NCBI GenBank assembly: GCA_027486755.1
Contig: JAIXOM010000059.1
Coordinates: forward strand, 62,001-126,000
DNA: 64,000 nucleotides
Direction: 5' to 3'
Origin: Comamonadaceae bacterium
GTDB lineage: Bacteria > Pseudomonadota > Gammaproteobacteria > Burkholderiales > Burkholderiaceae_C
In this document: one piece after another, positions 27,671 through 35,571 of the stretch
Layout of the letters: every line of letters begins with the position of its first letter
Numbering within the stretch: the first letter of the stretch is position 1
Notes under the pieces: model-generated
Seen by the model: the letters and a program-made list of their open reading frames with translations, nothing else
Told to the model about the DNA's origin: nothing
Database searches by the model: none
Position numbers and translations under genes: made by a program

Positions 27671-28080
27671 GCCAGGCCTCGGGCCCGCTGCATGACCAGC
27701 TTCAAACCTTTCTTGCATTTGACTTTGGCCTCAAGCGCACCGGCGTGGCCACCGGTAACCGCCTGACCCGCACCGCCACACCGGGGCGTACCCTGGTGGC
27801 CGAGGGCGACGCCCGTTGGCCGGCCGTGGCCCAGCGCATCAGCGACTGGCAGCCTGACGCGCTGGTGGTCGGCATTCCCTACCACCCCGATGGTGCAGCC
27901 CACGACAACACCCAGAGGGCGCAGCGCTTTGCGCGCCAGCTGCGTGGGCGTTTCGGTCTGCCGGTGTTTGAGGTCGACGAGCGCTACAGCACCACCGAGG
28001 CCATAACGCAGGGCCACAGCGATGCCGACGCCGGTGCTGCCTGCATAATCCTTGAGCAATTTTTACGGAGCTTGCCATGA
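27667..28080 (+). CDS. ruvX: Holliday-junction resolvase-like RuvX (YqgF)
   Basis: A 137-residue RNase H-fold nuclease. The first catalytic Asp is in [18 protein letters not shown]; the middle Glu-containing motif is [13 protein letters not shown]; the last acidic residue is in [17 protein letters not shown]. In E. coli YqgF is needed for 16S rRNA 5'-end processing, besides its proposed resolvase role. It overlaps yqgE by ATGA at 27667 and is followed after 40 bp by pyrR. Confidence 0.93.
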   Translation: MSQASGPLHDQLQTFLAFDFGLKRTGVATGNRLTRTATPGRTLVAEGDARWPAVAQRISDWQPDALVVGIPYHPDGAAHDNTQRAQRFARQLRGRFGLPVFEVDERYSTTEAITQGHSDADAGAACIILEQFLRSLP

Positions 28081-28120
28081 GTGTCCCTTGCCTTGCGCCA
28101 CCGCGCGCCCGCATCTGGCT

Positions 28121-28633
28121 ATGAGCAGCCTGACGCTCGATGCCGAGGCCCTGTACGCCGAGCTGCTGCGCGGTCTGCAGCAGATGCTGGCCTCTTACGA
28201 TCCGCAAGAAGTAGCGCACCTGGTGGGCGTGGCCTCCGGCGGCGTCTGGTTGGCCGAGCGAGCGCAGCGCGACCTGCAGCGCTCGGGCCCGGTCGGGGTG
28301 CTGTCTTCGGCCATGCACCGCGACGACTTTGCCCAGCGCGGCCTGGCCAGCAGCGCGCAGACCCGGCTGCCTTTTGATGTCAACGGCGCGCACCTCATCG
28401 TGCTCGACGATGTGCTCTACACCGGCCGCACGGTGCGCGCGGTGCTTAATGAATTGTTTGACTACGGGCGCCCGGCCAGCGTCAGGCTGGCGGTGCTGGT
28501 CGACCGCGGCGGGCGCGAGCTGCCGGTGCAAGCCGACCTGGCGATGGCCAGGGTCAATCTCCCAGCCCATTGCTCCTTGCAGCTCGAACGCGACGAGCAG
28601 GGCCGATTCAGTCTCGAAGTGCAGGAAGCCTAA
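28121..28633 (+). CDS. pyrR: Phosphoribosyltransferase PyrR (pyr operon regulator/uracil PRTase)
   Basis: A 170-residue type I phosphoribosyltransferase with the PRPP loop IVLDDVLYTGRTVRAVLNEL and upstream LVGVASGGVWLAERA. This is the PyrR pattern. The ATG at 28121 (MSSLTLDAEALY) is used; the frame opens earlier only with TTG codons inside ruvX. In Bacillus PyrR attenuates pyr transcription by binding RNA. I see no obvious anti-terminator/terminator pair in the short leader, so regulation here may differ. It immediately precedes pyrB (3 bp). Confidence 0.9.
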   Translation: MSSLTLDAEALYAELLRGLQQMLASYDPQEVAHLVGVASGGVWLAERAQRDLQRSGPVGVLSSAMHRDDFAQRGLASSAQTRLPFDVNGAHLIVLDDVLYTGRTVRAVLNELFDYGRPASVRLAVLVDRGGRELPVQADLAMARVNLPAHCSLQLERDEQGRFSLEVQEA

Positions 28634-28636
28634 GAC

Positions 28637-29599
28637 GTGCTTTACCGACGCAACCCCCAACTCAACAAGAACGGCGAGCTGATTCATCTGCTGTCCATCG
28701 AGGGCCTGCCGCGCGACATGCTGCTACGCATCCTCGATACCGCCGCCAATTTCGTCAGCGTGAGCGACCGCGAGGTCAAGAAGGTGCCGCTGCTGCGCGG
28801 CAAGAGCGTGTTCAACCTCTTCTTCGAAAACTCCACCCGCACCCGCACCACCTTCGACATTGCCGCCACCCGGCTGTCGGCCGATGTCTACACCCTGGAC
28901 ATTGCCCGCTCATCGGCCTCCAAGGGCGAGTCGCTGCTCGACACCATCGCCAACCTGTCGGCCATGGCAGCCGATATTTTTGTGGTGCGGCACAGCGAGT
29001 CGGGCGCGCCCTATCTGATTGCCCAGCATGTGGCCCCGCATGTACACGTCATCAACGCCGGCGACGGTCGCCATGCCCACCCGACCCAGGGCTTGCTGGA
29101 CATGTACACCATCCGGCACTACAAAAAAGACTTTTCCAATCTCACCGTGGCCATCGTCGGCGATGTGCTGCACTCGCGGGTAGCGCGCTCGGACATTCAT
29201 GCATTGACCACCCTGGGCTGCCCCGAGGTGCGGGTGGTGGGCCCCAAAACCTTGGTGCCGGCCGATATGGCGCCCATGGGTGTGCGGGTCTGCCATACCC
29301 TGGAAGAAGGCATACGCGGGGCCGACGTCATCATCATGCTGCGCCTGCAAAACGAGCGCATGAGCGGCGCGCTGCTGCCTTCGAGCCAGGAGTATTTCAA
29401 GAGCTTTGGCCTGAGCCCTGAAAAGCTGCAACTGGCCAAGAGCGACGCCATCGTGATGCATCCTGGGCCGATCAACCGCGGCGTTGAAATCGACTCGGCG
29501 GTGGTTGACGGCCGCCAGAGCGTGATCTTGCCGCAGGTCACCTTCGGCATTGCGGTGCGCATGGCGGTCATGAGCATGGTGGCGGGGAACGAAGCATGA
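28637..29599 (+). CDS. pyrB: Aspartate carbamoyltransferase catalytic chain PyrB
   Basis: A 320-residue enzyme joining carbamoyl phosphate and aspartate. The carbamoyl-phosphate site [50 protein letters not shown] and [12 protein letters not shown] are all intact. The start is GTG (28637). It overlaps the dihydroorotase-like gene by 4 bp. In the Pseudomonas/Burkholderia class, PyrB forms a dodecamer with the inactive PyrC', the arrangement encoded here. Confidence 0.97.
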   Translation: MLYRRNPQLNKNGELIHLLSIEGLPRDMLLRILDTAANFVSVSDREVKKVPLLRGKSVFNLFFENSTRTRTTFDIAATRLSADVYTLDIARSSASKGESLLDTIANLSAMAADIFVVRHSESGAPYLIAQHVAPHVHVINAGDGRHAHPTQGLLDMYTIRHYKKDFSNLTVAIVGDVLHSRVARSDIHALTTLGCPEVRVVGPKTLVPADMAPMGVRVCHTLEEGIRGADVIIMLRLQNERMSGALLPSSQEYFKSFGLSPEKLQLAKSDAIVMHPGPINRGVEIDSAVVDGRQSVILPQVTFGIAVRMAVMSMVAGNEA

Positions 29600-30891
29600 A
29601 GATCCTCATCCAAAACGGCCGCGTCATCAACCCGGCCACCGGCAGCGACCAACCGGCCGATGTGGCCATTGCCGACGGTCGCATTCTCAGCATAGGCGCT
29701 GCCCCGGCTGGCTTTGCGCCCGAGCGCCGCATCGACGCCAGCGGCCTGGTGGTCGCGCCGGGCTTGGTTGACCTGTCGGCCCGCCTGGGCGAGCCCGGCC
29801 ATGAGCACGAGGGTCTGCTGGCCAGCGAACTGGCCGCAGCCCTGGCTGGCGGCGTGACCAGCCTGGTTTGCCCGCCCGATACCGACCCCGTGCTCGACGA
29901 GCCTGGCTTGGTCGACATGCTGCGCTCGCGCGCCGAGCGCTTGCAAGGCGCGCGTGTGCTGCCCCTGGGCGCGCTCACCCGCGGCCTTAAGGGCGAGTCG
30001 CTCACCGAAATGATGGAGCTCACCGAGGCCGGTTGCGTCGGCTTCAGCCAAGCCGAGGTGCCGCTCAAGGACACCCAGGTCCTGCAGCGTTCGATGCAGT
30101 ACGCCGCCACCTTTGGTCTGTCGGTGTGGCTGCGCCCGCGCGACCCCTGGCTGGGCAAGGGCGTGGCCGCCAGCGGCGCGCTGGCCACCCGCCTGGGCCT
30201 GAGCGGCGTGCCGGTGGTGTCGGAGACGGTGGCGCTGCACACCCTGTTTGAACTGGTGCGCGTGACCCGGGTGCGCCTGCATGTGTGCCGCATCAGCAGC
30301 GCGGCCGGTGTGGCCTTGGTGGCAGCGGCCAAGGCCGAAGGTCTGCCGGTCAGCTGTGATGTGAGTATCAACAATCTGCTGCTGACCGACGCCGACATTG
30401 GCTACTTCGACAGCCGCATGCGACTGGAGCCACCACTGCGCCAGCAGCGCGACCGCGATGCCCTGAGCCTGGGGCTCAAGGACGGTGTGATCGACGCGCT
30501 GGTGTCTGACCACACCCCCGTCAAAGACGACGCCAAGGCCCTGCCTTTTGCCGAGGCCGAGCCCGGCGCTACCGGCCTTGAACTGCTGCTGGGACTGGCC
30601 TGTAAATGGGGTCAGGAGCAGGGCCTGAGTCTGGCGCAGACCCTGGCTTGCGTGAGCAGCGGGCCGGGCCGGGTCCTGGGCAGCGCGCTCGGCAGCTTGC
30701 AAGGCAGTTGCGGCCAACTGCAGCCCGGTGCGCTGGCCGATCTGTGCGTCTTTGACCCTGGTGCCGGCTGGTCGGTCGAGCCCGCTGCCCTGCGCAGCCG
30801 CAGCCGCCACACCCCGTTTGAAGGCCATGCCTTGGCGGCGCGGGTGCGCTGGACGCTGGTGGGCGGCCGCATCGCCTACGAGGAGGGCTGA
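29596..30891 (+). CDS. pyrC': Inactive dihydroorotase-like subunit PyrC' (PyrX)
   Basis: A 431-residue dihydroorotase homologue following pyrB with ATGA coupling. Active dihydroorotases carry D-x-H-x-H-x-R-E-P-G at the metal site. Here the segment reads [10 protein letters not shown] (59-68), so both metal histidines are replaced (Ser61, Arg63) and the following Arg is Gly. The rest of the amidohydrolase barrel is well conserved ([15 protein letters not shown]). This matches the non-catalytic PyrC' subunits needed for assembly of aspartate carbamoyltransferase. A separate active pyrC should exist elsewhere in the genome. Confidence 0.9.
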   Translation: MKILIQNGRVINPATGSDQPADVAIADGRILSIGAAPAGFAPERRIDASGLVVAPGLVDLSARLGEPGHEHEGLLASELAAALAGGVTSLVCPPDTDPVLDEPGLVDMLRSRAERLQGARVLPLGALTRGLKGESLTEMMELTEAGCVGFSQAEVPLKDTQVLQRSMQYAATFGLSVWLRPRDPWLGKGVAASGALATRLGLSGVPVVSETVALHTLFELVRVTRVRLHVCRISSAAGVALVAAAKAEGLPVSCDVSINNLLLTDADIGYFDSRMRLEPPLRQQRDRDALSLGLKDGVIDALVSDHTPVKDDAKALPFAEAEPGATGLELLLGLACKWGQEQGLSLAQTLACVSSGPGRVLGSALGSLQGSCGQLQPGALADLCVFDPGAGWSVEPAALRSRSRHTPFEGHALAARVRWTLVGGRIAYEEG

Positions 30892-30892
30892 G

Positions 30893-31660
30893 GTGAGCGC
30901 CGTGCGCTACGGCTGGCGGCCGCGCGTGGCCCTCAGGCTGGCCTTGATCCTGGTGCACATCCTGCGCGGCTTTTGGATCATCCGGCTGCATTTTCCGAGG
31001 CTTGAGCCCACAGAGCAGCAGCGCCATGTGCAGCGCTGGGCCACGCAGATGCTCAGCGCCATGGGTATCGAGCTCGACCACCAGGGCCAGCGCCTGCCCG
31101 AAGGCCCGTTGCTGCTGGTGGCCAACCATATCTCCTGGCTCGATATCTTGGTGCTACACGCCAGCGGCTACTGCCGCTTCATCTCCAAGGCCGATGTGCG
31201 GCGCTGGCCCCTGATCGGCTTCATGGCCGACGGCGCTGGCACCTTGTTCATCGAGCGCGAATCGCGGCGCGACGCACACCGGGTGGTGCACCACATGGCC
31301 GAGCGCCTGCAAGCGGGCGATGTGCTGGCCGTCTTTCCTGAAGGCACCACCGGCGACGGCATTGCGCTCAAGCCCTTTCACGCCAACCTGATTCAGGCTG
31401 CCATCCTGGCCGGCGCACCGGTGCAGCCGGTGGCGCTGCGCTTTGTCGATGGTGCCACCGGCCAGACCAGCCACGCCCCGCGCTTCATCGACGACGACAC
31501 CTTGGTCGGCTCGGTCTTTCGCACCCTGGCCGCTGGACAGCTGCGCGCCCAGGTGGTCACCGGCGAGCCCGAGCACCACGCCGGCCGTGATCGCCGGCAG
31601 TGGGCACAAGAGCTGCGCGAGCGGGTGCATGCGCTCAGGGCAGACGGGTCGGCGGGGTGA
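30893..31660 (+). CDS. PlsC-family lysophospholipid (1-acylglycerol-3-phosphate) acyltransferase
   Basis: A 255-residue membrane-associated acyltransferase starting with GTG at 30893, one base after the pyrC' stop. A hydrophobic anchor (ALRLALILVHILRGFWI) is followed by the catalytic motif NHISWLD (N-H-x4-D), then GTLFIERESRRDAHRV, AVFPEGTTGDG and AGAPVQPVALR. This is the full set of the four acyltransferase blocks. It transfers acyl chains to lysophosphatidic acid or ornithine-lipid precursors. Coupling to the pyr operon is conserved in related genera. Confidence 0.88.
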   Translation: MSAVRYGWRPRVALRLALILVHILRGFWIIRLHFPRLEPTEQQRHVQRWATQMLSAMGIELDHQGQRLPEGPLLLVANHISWLDILVLHASGYCRFISKADVRRWPLIGFMADGAGTLFIERESRRDAHRVVHHMAERLQAGDVLAVFPEGTTGDGIALKPFHANLIQAAILAGAPVQPVALRFVDGATGQTSHAPRFIDDDTLVGSVFRTLAAGQLRAQVVTGEPEHHAGRDRRQWAQELRERVHALRADGSAG

Positions 31661-31721
31661 GGCTTGCGCGACAGGCGCAGATCCCTGGAGCAGCGCCTAG
31701 AGTTTTTTGCTTTCTGTAGGC

Positions 31722-31910
31722 TCAAGCCTTGAGGGCAAGCTGGCGACACAGCTGTGCCAATGGCACAGCCTCGGTGCCCGGACTCAGTGCAAAGCTGTCT
31801 TGTCCGGGGTAGACGATCCACTGGCGGCTGGGCTTGAGGTCCTCGCAGGCGATGTAAAAACCGCGGTCTACTTTTGGTGAGAGGCTGGAAAAGACACCTC
31901 TTTCAATCAT
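31722..31910 (-). pseudogene. C-terminal fragment of a DUF4143 AAA-type ATPase
   Basis: A 62-codon frame whose segment SSLSPKVDRGFYIACEDL, followed by WIVYPGQDSFALSPGTEAV, matches the extreme C-terminus of DUF4143-containing ATPases. There, a family sequence like IKRSLSPKVxRGF...ACEDL...R...YPG precedes the stop. The ATPase domain and most of DUF4143 are missing, and the N-terminal seven residues look unrelated. It is therefore a gene remnant, not a functional gene. It marks the left border of an accessory patch of AT-richer DNA (31.7-35.5 kb). Confidence 0.65.
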
Positions 31911-32020
31911 CCTCGTATCTTATGCATTCAAATGCCGAAAATACAAGGTTAAATTCCTATGGCGTCAGGGAAGCGCCGCCTTGTTGCACCCGCATGCATC
32001 CCTGCTGCATCCCGAATCGC

Positions 32021-32590
32021 TCAGGCACGCTGCTGTAGCTTGAGCGCCTGCCGAATGCCCTGGGCCCGCTGAAAGCTCTTGTGCATCCGCATGACCTCTT
32101 GGGCGAAGTCTTCTCGGGACACCTCGCTTCCGCGCCCCGACACCAGGCGGGCCATGTCGCGGTTGCCGGGCTTGACCCGCAGCATATGCCCCACGCTCCT
32201 GTGAAACAGCCGATGCCGAGCCAACCAAGTGAAGGCTTCGGTCCCTCCCTGTGGTGCGACCCAGTTCAGCAACCAAAGGTAAGGCCCGCTGCATTTGTCT
32301 TGCAGTGACAGGCTGTGTGGGTCAGCGATGTAGCTGACTTCAGCCTCCTCGCTCAGATGCCCCCAAGATAAATAGCCCGCCGGGCGGTCTTGCTGCGTCA
32401 GTAGAACAAATTGATTCAGTTGGACGCTGCTCATCACCTCCTGCTCCAGCAGCGCCAGATCCCAGGACCGGTGCAGCCTGGAGCGAGCCCAAAGCCAGGC
32501 AGCCATGCCAACGATTTCCCAGTGGCTCCAAGGCAAGGGCGAGCTTTGTGTGGGGAAGTGACATTCAAAACCACGGTGTTCGATCTTCAT
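32021..32590 (-). CDS. HlyC-type toxin-activating lysine acyltransferase homologue (orphan)
   Basis: A 189-residue protein starting at the ATG at 32590. Family blocks are clear: GMAAWLWARSRLHRSWDLAL (catalytic His40, HlyC His23), QFVLLTQQDRPAGYLSWGHL, EEAEVSYIADPHSLSLQDK and WLLNWVAPQGG. The position equivalent to HlyC Asp92 is Asn109, with exactly the same 69-residue spacing from the histidine. HlyC-like enzymes acylate lysines of RTX toxins from acyl-ACP in the cytoplasm. No RTX toxin or type I secretion gene is in the window, so either the target is elsewhere or the protein has another role. Surroundings are AT-rich and accessory. Confidence 0.82.
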   Translation of the reverse strand: MKIEHRGFECHFPTQSSPLPWSHWEIVGMAAWLWARSRLHRSWDLALLEQEVMSSVQLNQFVLLTQQDRPAGYLSWGHLSEEAEVSYIADPHSLSLQDKCSGPYLWLLNWVAPQGGTEAFTWLARHRLFHRSVGHMLRVKPGNRDMARLVSGRGSEVSREDFAQEVMRMHKSFQRAQGIRQALKLQQRA

Positions 32591-32792
32591 CGTGATGACT
32601 CGGGGTGAAGCTAGCAGGTAGCCCTTCAAAAAATCAGAAATAAAATTTTTAAATCGTTTTAGCTATATTGCTTGGTGTGCTGGTGTATCGGTGCCTTGTC
32701 CACTGAGTTCGGGTCTCAAGTCTCCCGACAAAGCCATTGCGCATCGCCTTGACTGATCTTCAAACTTTTAATCTATCAAGCTTCTCAACATC

Positions 32793-33371
32793 ATGAGCCT
32801 CAATTTCAAACCCATGCTTGTTCTGGCCCTGGCCAGTTTGTTGGTCGCCTGCGGCGGCGGTGGCGGCGACGGCGGTAGCACCTATACCGTCACTCGAAAC
32901 TGGGAGGGAACGACCTACAGCTGTCCCAGCCAGTCCACCTACGATGTGTGCCGGGCGGGTGATTGTTCGCAATGCACCTGTACCGTGGGCTGTGACGCCA
33001 GTGCAGCCAAAGCCAAGCTGAAGGTGACGCTGACGCCCGCCACCCTGGCCGTGGACCAGCCGGGCACACTTACCCTTGCCTTGGGCAATTCGGCGGCGGT
33101 GAATCAGACGGTGAGCTTCACGCTCAACTACCCGGCCGGCGGAGTGGGTTACAGCGCGTTTTCCTTTTCTGCGCCCTGCACCACACCGGCGCTGAGCGTG
33201 GGCGGGCAAAGCCTCATCGCCACCGTGGTGGTTCCGGCCAACACCACCGCGTGTACCTTTGAAGCGCAAAAGCAATTCACTGCCGCCGCCAGCCCTGTTC
33301 AGTTCACTCTGACCGGCCTGGACAAGGTGGAGCTCGAGGGTAGCTTGCCGAGCGTGACGGTGACGCCCTGA
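32793..33371 (+). CDS. Small secreted lipoprotein, function unknown
   Basis: A 192-residue protein with a lipoprotein signal (LALASLLVACGGGGG; lipobox LVAC, lipidated Cys at residue 20). A Cys-rich stretch follows (YSCPSQSTYDVCRAGDCSQC, then TCTVGCD), about 42-70. A C-terminal immunoglobulin-like beta domain begins KLKVTLTPATLAVDQPGTL and ends LPSVTVTP. I do not recognise a family. The glycine run after the lipidated Cys is a typical flexible tether. A TTGACT/TCTATC pair (32749-32777, 17-bp spacing) could be its promoter. It is divergent from the HlyC-like gene. Confidence 0.75.
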   Translation: MSLNFKPMLVLALASLLVACGGGGGDGGSTYTVTRNWEGTTYSCPSQSTYDVCRAGDCSQCTCTVGCDASAAKAKLKVTLTPATLAVDQPGTLTLALGNSAAVNQTVSFTLNYPAGGVGYSAFSFSAPCTTPALSVGGQSLIATVVVPANTTACTFEAQKQFTAAASPVQFTLTGLDKVELEGSLPSVTVTP

Positions 33372-33448
33372 GCCAAGGCTTTGCAGTGGCAATCAGTTGC
33401 TGCAAGGTCCCCGCGTGACATCACTTAACCATCCTGATCAATCCCAAT

Positions 33449-33854
33449 ATGCAAATCCACATATTGCGCCATTTTTTTATCCTTTCGTCGGCTTGCAGCG
33501 CAGTTCTTCTTGCTGTTGGTTGCGCCCCCGTCAAGTACCACGCTTTACCCGAAGGTCGCCCCAGTGCTGAATTGGTGGTGGCCATGCCGCCTGGCAGCCC
33601 TCCAGATAGCTATGTGATCCTCAGTGCCTATGGGCGGCCCGAGCAATGTCAGGATTCGAAGTTGCTGCCTAACCGGACGGCCAGCCCTATTGAGCCAGCG
33701 ATCAACCAGCTAGAGGCGGGCCGCCTGCAAACCGTGCGAATGACCTTGATGCGGCGCGCGCCTGGCGGCAGAGTACAAACTGCGCACACCCGCCGCTGTC
33801 GGCTTTTCTGCCAACAACACCGGCGACTGCGTCGATAGGATGGTGCTCAAATGA
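33449..33854 (+). pseudogene. Small lipoprotein gene with probable frameshift
   Basis: The frame starts with a lipoprotein signal (SACSAVLLAVGCAPVKYHAL; lipobox AVGC) and is open for 129 codons, but its last 30 residues (RRAPGGRVQTAHTRRCRLF...) are Arg-rich and implausible. In the +1 frame from about 33760, the sequence reads AAEYKLRTPAAVGFSANNTG and continues to a TGA at 33852-33854, which overlaps the next ATG (ATGA at 33851). This is the coupling expected in an intact operon. A 1-bp insertion (or 2-bp deletion) in the GC-rich run around 33745-33765 best explains it; sequencing error is possible. Confidence 0.65.
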
Positions 33855-34471
33855 AGCGCCGGAAAATCCTCCTGACTGGGCTGGTCTTGCTAAATCTAGG
33901 GCTCGGAGGCTGTGCTACTCAATCGCGCACCATGCCCATGGTGGAGTTAGCAAAAGATTTTTTCGGCAGCGGTTTACCCAATGAAAACCGAGCCTTTGTC
34001 TCCATCGCCGACCCCATCACAGAGGCTACAGCGGTGAGAGCCAAGGTGGTGTTTTACAGGGTCTCTACGCCACCAGGCATTCGGCCCGAGAGTCGCGAAC
34101 AACACGTTGCTACGGTGCTGAACGCCCTACAGCGTTTAGGGGTGCGGCGCCCGATAAGCAGCAGCGAACTGCAAACTTTGCTCCAAGCGCGAGGCGTAAA
34201 GTTCAGTTTTGACCGAGAGCCCGATCCCAGTGAATGGCCCTTGGCAGAAATCGAACTTGGCCCGTTCCTGGTGCTGAATGTCGATTATGGTTTCCTGTAT
34301 GGCAGCCGTCGTTATGTGCGCATACAGGCCCAAGACTCCACGCAGGGCCGTGTGCTGTTCGATGGCAGTTATGACACCATCATCTGGAACGACGTCAGAG
34401 GCGAACTCTTTTACCCGGCCATGAATCTGTACGCCAACTGGATCAACGACAAGTTGCGCCTCAGGCCCTAA
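33851..34471 (+). CDS. Small lipoprotein, function unknown
   Basis: A 206-residue protein with a lipoprotein signal (LTGLVLLNLGLGGCATQSR; lipobox LGGC). The mature part, about 180 residues, is alpha/beta and unrecognised. It contains VVFYRVSTPPGIRPESREQH and LGPFLVLNVDYGFLYGSRRY, and ends with NLYANWINDKLRLRP, which resembles small outer-membrane-anchored assembly factors but is not diagnostic. It is translationally coupled to the frameshifted lipoprotein gene upstream. The two presumably work together at the outer membrane. Confidence 0.7.
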   Translation: MKRRKILLTGLVLLNLGLGGCATQSRTMPMVELAKDFFGSGLPNENRAFVSIADPITEATAVRAKVVFYRVSTPPGIRPESREQHVATVLNALQRLGVRRPISSSELQTLLQARGVKFSFDREPDPSEWPLAEIELGPFLVLNVDYGFLYGSRRYVRIQAQDSTQGRVLFDGSYDTIIWNDVRGELFYPAMNLYANWINDKLRLRP

Positions 34472-34554
34472 AGGAAAATACCACCACGTGCGTTTCAGCA
34501 GTGCGCCCGCTTCGCCTGGCAAAAGACGCGGCTCTATCTGGGTAGCAACTCCGA

Positions 34555-34932
34555 ATGCGGGCCCTGCCCAGCTTTGCAGGCGGCGGCACCTTCAGCGTCC
34601 CTGGGGGCATCAGCGTGCAGATTCCGGATGGCGAGCTGAAGGGCCAGATTCAAAGTCTGTCAGCTCAGCCCGGCATGGGCTACCTGAACGATCTGGTGGC
34701 GCGCAAAGACGTGAACTGGCAGGCGGTCCAACTCGCACACGATCAGTGGAGCTACAGCCAGTCGGGGCTGACGCCCGCCGGGGCGGCGCTGTTGGCCGTG
34801 GCCGTGGCCTGGGCCGCGGGCGGCATGGGTGCGAAACTGATCGGGGGCACGGTGACCACCAACGCCAAGGGGATCTGTCTTGTCTCACCTTCCTCTGCCA
34901 TCAAGACGGTCAGACTTGTCGTATTGACGTAG
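34555..34932 (+). pseudogene. Fragment of a CdiA/filamentous-hemagglutinin exoprotein (DUF637 region)
   Basis: The frame reads LPSFAGGGTFSVPGGISVQI, then SLSAQPGMGYLNDLVARKDV, and then QLAHDQWSYSQSGLTPAGAA and ALLAVAVAWAAGGMGAKLIG. This order is characteristic of the DUF637 hemagglutinin region near the C-terminus of two-partner-secreted CdiA-type proteins. The thousands of upstream residues (TPS domain, FHA repeats) are absent, and an in-frame TAG lies at 34543. After GGTVTTNAKG the sequence becomes unrelated and stops. It is a remnant left by deletion or recombination, not a working exoprotein. Confidence 0.7.
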
Positions 34933-34959
34933 TCGGTAACGTGTGCTTAAAATGCACAC
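34924..34959 (+). promoter_or_regulatory. Promoter with palindromic operator before the BrnT/BrnA-like pair
   Basis: A -35 box TTGACG (34924-34929) and a -10 box TAAAAT (34948-34953) are 18 bp apart. The -10 is embedded in a perfect inverted repeat GTGTGC-TTAAAAT-GCACAC (34941-34959), whose right end touches the toxin ATG at 34960. Transcription would begin at or within 1-2 bases of the start codon, suggesting a leaderless mRNA. Binding of the antitoxin to the palindrome would occlude the promoter. Confidence 0.7.
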
Positions 34960-35241
34960 ATGATTCGGTCTAAAACCTATAATTGGAACGCCGATAAAAA
35001 CCAGTTGTTGTTGAAAGAGCGCGGAATTTCTTTTGAACGAATAGTCTTTGAGATCAGCATCGGCAATGAACGGGCCGTGCTTGAACACCCTAATCAGGAC
35101 AAATATCCGGGTCAAAGGATTTCAATGGTGCAGGTTGACGATTACGTTTACGCCGTGCCCTTTGTTGAAACCGAGACGGAAATTTTTCTTAAAACCATCA
35201 TCCCAAGTCGCAAGGCCAAGCGGCAATTCCGGAGCCCATGA
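34960..35241 (+). CDS. BrnT-family toxin
   Basis: A 93-residue protein with the BrnT arrangement: an N-terminal YNWNADKNQLLLKERGISFER (family: WDxxKnxxNlxKHgisFe), a central beta-sheet (VQVDDYVYAVPFV) and a basic C-terminus (IIPSRKAKRQF, family IISARKAxxxE). BrnT folds like RelE-type RNases. It is followed by the antitoxin with a 4-bp overlap. AT-richer than flanking chromosomal genes. The similarity is by pattern, so related HigB/RelE folds are not excluded. Confidence 0.7.
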   Translation: MIRSKTYNWNADKNQLLLKERGISFERIVFEISIGNERAVLEHPNQDKYPGQRISMVQVDDYVYAVPFVETETEIFLKTIIPSRKAKRQFRSP

Positions 35242-35522
35242 TGAAGTCAAAAGCAAAATACGACGAAGAAGAACTGGAGATATTGAAGGCCTGGGAGACG
35301 GGCACGCTTCGACCTGTTGCCGATTCGGCAGAGCAGGCCAAGTCTCACCGGGCCGCAGCCGAGGCGACGTTCAAAAAAGATCAGCGGCTCAACATCCGAA
35401 TCTCAAGTCGGGACTTAAAAAACCTGCAGGCTCGCGCTCTGGAGGAGGGAGTTCCTTATCAAACTTTTGCAGCCAGCTTGCTTCACAAGTATGTGAGTGG
35501 ACATTTGGTGAGTCAGCGATAA
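35238..35522 (+). CDS. BrnA/CopG-like antitoxin
   Basis: A 94-residue protein. Its N-terminal acidic helix (YDEEELEILKAWETGTLRPV) is the toxin-binding type. Its C-terminal half, LNIRISSRDLKNLQARALEE then GVPYQTFAASLLHKYVSG, is a ribbon-helix-helix DNA-binding domain. Having the RHH at the C-terminus is the BrnA order. It is encoded after the toxin (ATGATG overlap at 35238), as in brnTA operons. Its likely operator is the palindrome at 34941-34959. Confidence 0.78.
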   Translation: MMKSKAKYDEEELEILKAWETGTLRPVADSAEQAKSHRAAAEATFKKDQRLNIRISSRDLKNLQARALEEGVPYQTFAASLLHKYVSGHLVSQR

Positions 35523-35571
35523 GGCTGGTCAAGGCCTGAGCGCTAGTCCGCGCAAGGCTCGGTCCCCGACT

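Noticed and set aside
29197..30828. Minus-strand 543-codon open frame
   Set aside because: Antisense of pyrB and pyrC'; composition is Gln/His/Gly/Ala-rich as expected from complementing GC-rich coding DNA.
31661..35522. RTX toxin gene accompanying the HlyC homologue
   Set aside because: No GGxGxDxxx nonapeptide repeats in any frame of this region or elsewhere in the window.
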